11,534 nucleotides of DNA from Cephalothrix simula. Lineage: Eukaryota > Nemertea > Palaeonemertea > Archinemertea > Cephalotrichidae. The notes under the pieces are model-generated. The model ran no database searches. It worked only from the letters and a program-made list of their open reading frames with translations, and was not told the origin of the DNA. Positions 6,157 through 11,534 of this stretch are shown here, one piece after another. The translations under genes and the position numbers were made by a program. Every line of letters begins with the position of its first letter. Position 1 is the first letter of the stretch. The stretch lies in assembly GCA_035591015.1 (NCBI GenBank), contig JAXIUW010199510.1:1-11534 (forward strand), in the 5' to 3' direction.

Positions 6157-6567
6157 TTATGATGAATGAATGTGTTCTATTTCAATAATCTCAGAGGCAA
6201 AGGCATTCTGAATTTCTGCTTGCAGCTCACTTTGCTGAAATCCGGCCTTACAGGCTAGTAGGTCTAGGTGGATATAACCGTGTTCTGGCCAGCTATGAGC
6301 CGAAAAATGAGATTCAGATAAAACAATTATTGCGCTAACTCCCGGGTCAAAGTAATGCGAATAGTGCCCTACATGACTAAGCCCTAAGGCTGAAACTATG
6401 CTCAGCATTGTACTTGCTAGCCTATCGGTATTATTGATTAGCGCCGGATCAATTTTCCAAACTTGGATAATCCAATGATCCATTGCCGGTGAAAATTTAC
6501 TTGAAATTTCAGGCGGTTTAAGTTGAGAATAAACACCACTTCCGCGTTTCAATTCAGCACCTCTCAT
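6157..6567 (-). CDS. speD: S-adenosylmethionine decarboxylase proenzyme, class 1B
   Basis: Pyruvoyl enzyme that decarboxylates S-adenosylmethionine to supply the aminopropyl donor for SpeE. The self-cleavage site is within VLSESHFSAH: cleavage is expected between E85 and S86, with S86 becoming the pyruvoyl group. H91 and C106 lie 5 and 20 residues further, the same spacing as Ser63/His68/Cys83 in the Thermotoga enzyme. WPEHGY (93-98) is canonical. It is the short Bacillus/Thermotoga type, not the long E. coli type. The start is uncertain. ATG 6567 has no SD; TTG 6552 has AGAGGT 6 nt upstream; ATG 6483 (residue 29) gives the length nearest to known enzymes. The first 23-28 residues are therefore either an unusual extension or untranslated leader. 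It is the first gene of the speD-speE operon. Confidence 0.93.
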   Translation of the reverse strand: MRGAELKRGSGVYSQLKPPEISSKFSPAMDHWIIQVWKIDPALINNTDRLASTMLSIVSALGLSHVGHYSHYFDPGVSAIIVLSESHFSAHSWPEHGYIHLDLLACKAGFQQSELQAEIQNAFASEIIEIEHIHSS

Positions 6568-6596
6568 TTTTAAGTCGCAGAAAATAATCCAAAACT

Positions 6597-6658
6597 TTTT
6601 AGGCTAGTTGATGCAGCTCCGCATTTAAGCAGTATCTACTAAGCATCACTGCCTAAAA
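6597..6658 (-). promoter_or_regulatory. Structured 5' leader hairpin of the speD-speE mRNA
   Basis: In the predicted speD leader, TTTTAGGC-AGT-GATGC (6658-6643) pairs with GCATC-A-ACT-A-GCCTAAAA (6614-6597). That is 16 base pairs with only two single-nucleotide bulges, closing a 28-nt loop. The loop itself can form AGTA-GA-TACT. The hairpin ends about 30 nt before ATG 6567. No U-tract follows on either strand, so it is not an ordinary terminator. It could be a riboswitch-like or protein-binding leader that senses S-adenosylmethionine or polyamines; that role is inference. Confidence 0.5.
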
Positions 6659-6692
6659 CAAAACAACCCATGTTAAGCAAACAAGCTCGCAC

Positions 6693-6720
6693 ATTATTGC
6701 ATGGCACAATTAAATGTCAA
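6693..6720 (-). promoter_or_regulatory. Sigma-70 promoter of speD-speE
   Basis: On the minus strand, a perfect -35 TTGACA (6720-6715) is followed by a 16-bp spacer and the -10 hexamer AATAAT (6698-6693, five of six matches). Transcription would start near 6686, giving a leader of about 119 nt before ATG 6567. This is the best promoter in the window by consensus. Confidence 0.65.
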
Positions 6721-6755
6721 TACATGTGGTAGCTTACAGAAAAAAGCTAATTGAT

Positions 6756-7628
6756 TTAGAGCAATAAATAGGTTCGTTCAAGCAGATCCTTAGGCAGTTT
6801 CGCATTAATTATAGAACGAATTCTATGGGGGTCGTAACGCATGCTAAAGTGTTTAAGAACTATGTAACTGTTTTCAAAGTGGTACTGTTTATGAAAGTCT
6901 ATTATATCTTGAAGATGAGTATGCCCTTTTTGATAGGCCGTTTCTATTTCGTTATCGCCAAGAAAAGTTGCTTCAATAATTAATATTCTGGCCTTGCGAA
7001 TATGCTGCTCGTCATAAAAGGTTTCACGAGTGCTATCGCCAATAAAGCATATCGCCGGGTTAGATATTTCATCTTCTATAATAATTCCGTCTTTACGCAG
7101 TTGAGCTAGCTCTAGTCCGCTTAGGTTTTTGTATTCGGTTTTCAATTTTTTACGCACTTCGTAGACTGTGTAGCCCAGTGATGGCACATTATGCGTTACA
7201 TTGAAGGTTTTTACATAAATAGATTGATTAATGCGCACTGACTGATCTTTACTAAGAGCTACAAACTCTGGCGGTGCCTGCTTTTTGCCGTGTAATCCCT
7301 CTAGTTCCGACCAGCCTTCAGCCAGTTTATTAAAGCCGTTTAGGTATTCTTTTGGAATAAAGTAGCGTGCCGCTGGAATATTAAGCAAACCTCGCAACGA
7401 GTAATGACGCAGCACACAGCGAGTGTGGTCTCCATGACCATGGGTGATAAATACATTATTAATGGGAACACAGTTCAGGGGGCAATCGCCCATATCAAAG
7501 ACCATGTTGAGTTCTGGAATCGCAACATAGGTAGATAAGCCACCCACAGAAAAACCATGAATTGTGTATTGGTCTAGCTTTAGAGTGGTCGGATTGCCGG
7601 GGTTAAGGTGCTGGGCGAGTTTCTTCAT
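6756..7628 (-). CDS. Metallo-beta-lactamase-fold hydrolase, plant TRZ1-like short RNase Z
   Basis: Predicted zinc-dependent hydrolase of the RNase Z group, which in characterised members cuts the 3' trailer from tRNA precursors. The 290-aa length fits the short form. The zinc motif HxHxDH is THGHGDH at residues 62-68 (H63, H65, D67, H68), with further likely ligands H146, D198 (FIGDST) and H260 (LKHFSMRY). The block GYTVYEVRKKLKTEYKNLSG (152-171), the GHTHLQDI stretch (235-242) and LIIEATFL closely resemble plant nuclear/cytosolic TRZ1/TRZ2, not E. coli RNase BN. The usual SHSHxDH is THGHGDH here. The gene starts 8 bp after the fbpB stop, so it is probably co-transcribed with it; a link to iron uptake is not obvious. 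Whether the substrate is tRNA or another phosphodiester is open. Confidence 0.85.
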   Translation of the reverse strand: MKKLAQHLNPGNPTTLKLDQYTIHGFSVGGLSTYVAIPELNMVFDMGDCPLNCVPINNVFITHGHGDHTRCVLRHYSLRGLLNIPAARYFIPKEYLNGFNKLAEGWSELEGLHGKKQAPPEFVALSKDQSVRINQSIYVKTFNVTHNVPSLGYTVYEVRKKLKTEYKNLSGLELAQLRKDGIIIEDEISNPAICFIGDSTRETFYDEQHIRKARILIIEATFLGDNEIETAYQKGHTHLQDIIDFHKQYHFENSYIVLKHFSMRYDPHRIRSIINAKLPKDLLERTYLLL

Positions 7629-7636
7629 ACTATGGT

Positions 7637-9268
7637 CTACATTGCACGAGCACGCAATTTGCCGAGAATGAGCATTGGGAATAATCCAATAATGATGATG
7701 CTTAATGCGTGTGGAGCTGCTGATTGAAAATCTTCAAAAGATACATACTCATAAACCGTAGTGGCGAGAGTATTAAAGTTAAATGGCCGCACTAAAATAG
7801 TCATTGGTAGCTCTTTGATGCACTCTACAAAAACTAATATTGATGCGGTAATTAGGCTATTTTTAAGCATTGGAAGATGCGTAAAATACAGCGTTTGTGC
7901 CTTAGATTGACCAAAAGTCTGCGAAACTTCATCAATTTCTATAGAAACATTGCTTAATCCGCTTTCAATAGAATTATATGCCAAACCAATAAAGCGCACC
8001 ACACAACAATAAACAACGGCCATTATACTGCCACTAAGCAATAGGCCGGGGCGCACCGCAAAAAAGTATTCTAAGGCATCGTTTAGAGCATGATCAAATG
8101 CTGATAAAAATATAATCGCCCCTAACGCCAACACGGTGGCTGGCATAGCATAGCTAACCACAAGTAATCGTGATAAGCCACCTAGACTAGGCTTAATCCG
8201 CGCAAAATAATTTGCACAAATAGCAATGACTAAGCAAAAAATAATCGCCAATACCGCTAATAAAATGCTGTGCCATGCCGCCATTAAATATCTTAAATTC
8301 CAAGCCTCCCAATAATTAAGCGATAGATATATCAAACTTAATACCGGAATAATTAATCCAATAGTTACCGGCACAAGGCAGAAGCATAGCATTAACCAGC
8401 CCTTTGTTTTTGAAACACTATAACCGGGGTGGTTGGCTGTTTGCTCTGCATTAAACCAGCGGCGAGCCCTACGCTCTATGTAATAAAGCACAACTATAAT
8501 AAGTAAGGTCAATAAAGCTAACTGCACTGCTACTTCAGCCGAGTTCATTCCAAACCACAGCTGATAAATGCCGACACTTAACGTGGGAATAGCAAAGTAA
8601 TCTACCGCTCCAAACTCACTAACGGTCTCCATCAATACAATAATCAACCCTCCCACAATAGCCGGACGGCAAATCGGTAACACTAAATTCCACAAACAAT
8701 ATCCAGTAGTTCTACCCAATGATCGCCCGGCCTCTAGGGCAAATAAAACCTGCGAACTTAAAGTTATCCTCGCCAATAAATAAACGTACGGATAAAGCAC
8801 CGCTCCAAACAAAATACTTAACCCCGCCACATTACGAATAGAAATAAAGCCAACCTTTAAGCCCAATGCTTCTAGCATAAAACTTAATTCAGCCCTTAAA
8901 CCGCCTAAAGAATCAAATAAATCTGTATAAACAAAGGCTACTAGGTAAGTTGGCACCGCCAACGGCGTAATCAGCAAAACACTAACCAATCTCCGCCCCG
9001 GAAACCTGTATAATGCGACCAACCATGCCGTTGATAGACCCCAAAACAAACTGCCTAAGCCCACCCCAAACAAAAGCAGAACAGTGTTGGTTAGATAGAC
9101 TGACAAGTTAGTGGCTATCAGATGCCGCCACATAGTAATGTTGAAATTGCCTGATGCCTCCAGTATCAAAGCCATAGTAGGCACTAGGCACAACACCACC
9201 AAACCCAGCACACTGACTATTAACCAGCCACTAAAACTACTATGCCTATTAATTCTGCTGCTAATCAA
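7637..9268 (-). CDS. fbpB: Ferric iron ABC transporter permease (FbpB type)
   Basis: Inner-membrane permease that passes ferric iron delivered by FbpA. The 543-aa protein is a fused pair of homologous permease domains, as usual for FbpB/ThiP, with about 12 hydrophobic segments; the first is near residues 14-36. Each half has the cytoplasmic EAA loop that docks the ATPase: EAGRSLGRT...LP at about 179-198, and EIDEVSQTFGQ...LP at about 444-466. The only start that keeps the normal N-terminus is a TTG (9266-9268) with a weak SD; the next in-frame ATG, at residue 32, lies inside the first membrane segment. No ATP-binding subunit gene follows: the next gene is the RNase Z-like protein. The ThiP (thiamine) alternative is disfavoured by the adjacent FbpA. 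Confidence 0.88.
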   Translation of the reverse strand: MISSRINRHSSFSGWLIVSVLGLVVLCLVPTMALILEASGNFNITMWRHLIATNLSVYLTNTVLLLFGVGLGSLFWGLSTAWLVALYRFPGRRLVSVLLITPLAVPTYLVAFVYTDLFDSLGGLRAELSFMLEALGLKVGFISIRNVAGLSILFGAVLYPYVYLLARITLSSQVLFALEAGRSLGRTTGYCLWNLVLPICRPAIVGGLIIVLMETVSEFGAVDYFAIPTLSVGIYQLWFGMNSAEVAVQLALLTLLIIVVLYYIERRARRWFNAEQTANHPGYSVSKTKGWLMLCFCLVPVTIGLIIPVLSLIYLSLNYWEAWNLRYLMAAWHSILLAVLAIIFCLVIAICANYFARIKPSLGGLSRLLVVSYAMPATVLALGAIIFLSAFDHALNDALEYFFAVRPGLLLSGSIMAVVYCCVVRFIGLAYNSIESGLSNVSIEIDEVSQTFGQSKAQTLYFTHLPMLKNSLITASILVFVECIKELPMTILVRPFNFNTLATTVYEYVSFEDFQSAAPHALSIIIIGLFPMLILGKLRARAM

Positions 9269-9407
9269 CTTTTAACCAACCTATTCAACATACTAGAGTT
9301 TTCTTTATTAACAAAACGCTACCCATAGCAATATCATTTATAACAACGCCACTCGGCTTAATTAGCGAGCTATACAGAATATTACTGCATAAGAGCAGAG
9401 TAGTTCT

Positions 9408-9459
9408 CTATGGTTTTTCGCTATGGTCTTGCGCTGTGGCCTTTCACTAAGGTCTAACC
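9408..9459. repeat. Degenerate 13-bp tandem repeat, about four units
   Basis: Four consecutive 13-mers with a common core: CTATGGTTTTTCG, CTATGGTCTTGCG, CTGTGGCCTTTCA and CTAAGGTCTAACC. They lie in the 270-bp gap between fbpA and fbpB, on the far side of the fbpA terminator, so they would be in the 5' flank of fbpB. Such iterated sites often bind a protein, but nothing further supports a function. Confidence 0.5.
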
Positions 9460-9470
9460 GATAGTCAAAC

Positions 9471-9494
9471 CAAAAAAAACAAGCCACAGGCTTT
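9471..9494 (-). terminator. Intrinsic terminator downstream of fbpA
   Basis: Read on the minus strand, AAGCC-TGT-GGCTT forms a tight hairpin followed by G and a run of eight T. It lies 45-68 bp after the fbpA stop and would reduce read-through into fbpB. This permits more binding protein than permease, a common arrangement for ABC transporters. Confidence 0.7.
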
Positions 9495-9538
9495 GGCCAC
9501 AGACTGAATATTTGGTTAGGGTAAGGTCGCTTTCTGTT

Positions 9539-10573
9539 TTAGAATAGACCAATTTGATCAAGCAGAATAAGTGCTTCTTGCCGATACTCATAAAGATCTT
9601 CAAGCGGAATATTATCTGGTGTGAACGCTCCCCAGTCACTGACCAAATTTGACCATTCAATGTTTGGCGCAACCGGATATTCAAAGTTAATTTCGGCATA
9701 CATCTTTTGTGCTTCAGGTGAGCTCATAAACTCAATAAAACGGAGAGCCTCATCTCTATTTTTGGCACCCTTAACAACACCTGCTCCGCTAACATTAATA
9801 TGCGTCCCGCCATCCGCAAACCGTGGAAAAATCAAATAAACAGCATCTGCCCAGCTCTTCTGTTCTGCATTTTCAAGCATTTTTCCCATGTAGTAGGTAT
9901 TGACCAAGGCCATATCACAGATGCCTTCTTTGATAAATCTAACCTGCGCTCGATCATTACCTTGCGGCTCTTGCGCTAAGTTTTTTGCAAAGCCACTCAT
10001 CCATTGCTTAGCCTTGTCTACCCCATTATGCGCTATATAGGCCGCTATAAGACTAACATTGTAATCATGCCGTGCGCTACGTGAACACAAACGACCATCA
10101 AAAGTAGGCTTAGCTAAATCTGTATAATAAGCAATTTCATCAGGCTTAACCCGCTCTTTAGATGCATAAATAACTCGTGCCCGCATTGATAAGCCATACC
10201 AATAACCATCTTTTTGACGATATTGACTAGGAATATTCCGATTAAGTACCGCTGAATTAGTGCTTTGAAGCAATCCGCCCTCACGAGCCTCTTCTAAACG
10301 GCTAACATCAGTAGCCAATAAGACATCGGCTGGGCTGTCTTCACCCTCAGCCCGCAAGCGGGCAATTAAGCCCTTACTAGCAAAAATAACATTGGCCTTA
10401 ATGCCTGTATCTCTTTCAAAAAACTCCATCAACGGCTTCATCAAAAATTCTTGACGGTAAGAATATACATTTACCTCAGCTGCCAGCACCTCGCCAAAAC
10501 CCAGCAGCGTAAAACCCAAGACAATCATAAAACCTAAATAATGCCTTAATGATTGAATAACCCCTATGTTCAT
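9539..10573 (-). CDS. fbpA: Ferric iron ABC transporter periplasmic binding protein (FbpA/FutA type)
   Basis: Periplasmic protein that binds Fe(III) and hands it to the FbpB permease. The 344-aa precursor has a signal peptide: a basic start (SLRHY), a hydrophobic core around residues 13-27, and a likely cleavage after VLAA near residue 32. The mature protein begins EVNVYSYR, the usual start of the family. The adjacent tyrosines Y227-Y228 in NTYYMGKM are the expected iron ligands. The blocks GRLCSRSARHDYNVSLIA (160-177) and EPQGNDRAQVRF (202-213) are typical of the FutA/FbpA group. The C-terminus ending in a DQIGLF segment is intact. The gene is separated from fbpB by 270 bp with a terminator, so permease expression may depend on read-through or on a separate promoter. 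Iron-dependent control by Fur is plausible. Confidence 0.92.
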   Translation of the reverse strand: MNIGVIQSLRHYLGFMIVLGFTLLGFGEVLAAEVNVYSYRQEFLMKPLMEFFERDTGIKANVIFASKGLIARLRAEGEDSPADVLLATDVSRLEEAREGGLLQSTNSAVLNRNIPSQYRQKDGYWYGLSMRARVIYASKERVKPDEIAYYTDLAKPTFDGRLCSRSARHDYNVSLIAAYIAHNGVDKAKQWMSGFAKNLAQEPQGNDRAQVRFIKEGICDMALVNTYYMGKMLENAEQKSWADAVYLIFPRFADGGTHINVSGAGVVKGAKNRDEALRFIEFMSSPEAQKMYAEINFEYPVAPNIEWSNLVSDWGAFTPDNIPLEDLYEYRQEALILLDQIGLF

Positions 10574-10630
10574 CTAATTATTAACAACCTCTGTAGTAAG
10601 TTACGATGTTTTAGTGCATCTAAGATGCCT

Positions 10631-10667
10631 ATTATCAAAACCAATTTTGATATTGATACTGTGTCTC
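10631..10667. promoter_or_regulatory. Operator-like palindrome and Fur-like site upstream of fbpA
   Basis: A perfect inverted repeat TATCAAAA-CCAA-TTTTGATA spans 10633-10652. On the minus strand its edge forms a -10-like hexamer GATAAT (10636-10631), about 58 bp before the fbpA ATG. Overlapping it, GATATTGATACT (10649-10660) matches 10 of 12 positions of the first part of the classical Fur box, and the full 19-mer matches about 13 of 19. Binding here would block the fbpA promoter. The remainder of 10574-10730 shows nothing else clear. The GAGGT upstream of fbpA (minus strand) is rather far from the ATG. Confidence 0.4.
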
Positions 10668-10730
10668 AATAACTAATAAAGTAAATAGTAGCACCTGTCA
10701 ACAGCTAATAAACTGACACCACACTAATAA

Positions 10731-11534
10731 CCTTGCTCGGTTAAACTAAGCAAAACTAAGTTTGGAATTTAATTTAGTCAAGGGCGTTGTCCTTAACAAT
10801 CCCAGCAAGGGGATAAATATCCCCTTGCAACCCCTTGATAGTTCTTTGGGGCTGGATAAGCCTTAACAGGCTTACCGCGCCCGAATTAAATAAGTAACAT
10901 CACGGCTTACTCATAAGGTAAAGTTGCTATAGGGGCGCTTATGGTTAAGGGGCGTTGCCCAGCAAGAAGCAAGATGATAGAGAATCATCTTGCACCCATG
11001 TCAGTAAGCAAGGTTAATTTTGGGGGTGGCAATGTCAAGGGTTTCACCCAGCGGGGCAATAGAGAATTGCCCTGCACGGTTAACCTAAGCAATATTAGTT
11101 TTGGAATGTTTTAGGTTAAGGGTTTCACACTTAACGATCCCAGCAAGGGGATAAATATCCCCTTGCAACCCCTTGATAGTTCCTTGGGGCTGGGTAAGCT
11201 CTCACGAGCTTACGCGCCCGAATTAAATAAATCACATCACGGCTTACTCGTAAGGCAAAGTTGCTATAGAGGCGCTTATGGTTAAGGGCTTTGCTCAGCA
11301 AGAAGCAAGATGATAGAGAATCATCTTGCACCCATGTCAGTAAACAAAGTTGCTTTTGGGGGCGGCAATGTCAAGGGTTTCACCCAGCGGGGCAATAGAG
11401 AATTGCCCTGCCCGGTTAATCTAAGCAAGGTTGCTTTGGGGTGTTTATTGTTAAGGGCTTTGCCCTTAACGATCCCAGCAAGGGGATAAATATCCCCTTG
11501 CAACCCCTTGATAGTTCTTTGGGGCTGGATAAGC
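10731..11534 (+). repeat. Tandem array of 335-338 bp palindrome-rich repeat units
   Basis: A partial unit (from about 10731), two full units and the start of another run off the window. The anchor hairpin GCAAGGGGATA-AA-TATCCCCTTGC recurs at 10805-10828, 11143-11166 and 11478-11501, spaced 338 and 335 bp. Each full unit also holds a hairpin with 10-bp arms and AGAGA loop (10969-10993; 11305-11329), one with GGGCAAT/ATTGCCC arms and the same AGAGA loop (11054-11072; 11390-11408), and a variable-sequence hairpin (10857-10874; 11194-11213). No transposase or conserved protein frame is present; the two 60-66 codon minus-strand frames inside the array are chance frames. The family is unknown to me. 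Confidence 0.9.

Noticed and set aside
6725-6755. Terminator after the RNase Z-like gene
   Set aside because: A T6 run exists on the minus strand (AGCTTTTTT) but it is preceded only by a 3-bp GC-poor stem.
9454-9839. Short frames overlapping the 3' part of fbpA on both strands (9454-9699 minus, 9621-9839 plus)
   Set aside because: Shadows of the intact fbpA frame, with no independent evidence.
11131-11503. Two minus-strand frames (66 and 60 codons) in the right repeat array
   Set aside because: They read through the palindromic hairpins of the repeat; the peptides have no family resemblance and the frames are not kept in the same form between units.
10731-11534. CRISPR array
   Set aside because: Units are 335-338 bp and almost fully conserved, with no short repeat/unique spacer alternation and no cas genes.

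Overview
The window looks like chromosomal DNA of a gammaproteobacterium of moderate to low GC (about 40-45% by eye). This rests on the PgsA, YbgC/4HBT-like thioesterase, Fbp-type ferric transporter and SpeD-SpeE set; no gene here fixes the genus. No phage, transposase or integrase gene is visible.

Layout. Positions 1-158 hold one inverted, shortened copy of a palindrome-rich repeat. A three-gene + strand block follows (351-2040): pgsA (phosphatidylglycerophosphate synthase), an unrecognised 231-aa gene that overlaps pgsA by 4 bp, and a hot-dog thioesterase with a strong ribosome binding site. A two-gene restriction-modification system lies on the - strand (2083-3577): a beta-class amino-methyltransferase whose end overlaps the start of an Eco47II-like endonuclease. 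A divergent type I-beta DAHP synthase follows on + (3837-4886), then a doubtful 66-aa ORF and a non-coding stretch that folds into a long imperfect hairpin (5162-5255). Next on - come speD-speE for spermidine synthesis (5322-6567), preceded by a TTGACA-type promoter and a structured leader of about 120 nt. The last genes, all on -, are fbpA, fbpB and a plant-TRZ1-like RNase Z/MBL protein (10573 down to 6756). The right end (10731-11534, running off the window) is an array of 335-338 bp tandem repeats, inverted relative to the copy at 1-158.

How the parts work together. FbpA captures ferric iron in the periplasm and FbpB passes it through the inner membrane; the ATPase must be encoded elsewhere. 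SpeD makes decarboxylated S-adenosylmethionine and SpeE uses it as aminopropyl donor. The methyltransferase protects host DNA from the endonuclease. The most interesting non-protein signals are the repeat family (nested hairpins, and one hairpin with compensatory changes between copies), the structured speD leader, and the folded region downstream of the DAHP synthase gene. I found no obvious multi-gene novel defence or biosynthetic system beyond the R-M pair.
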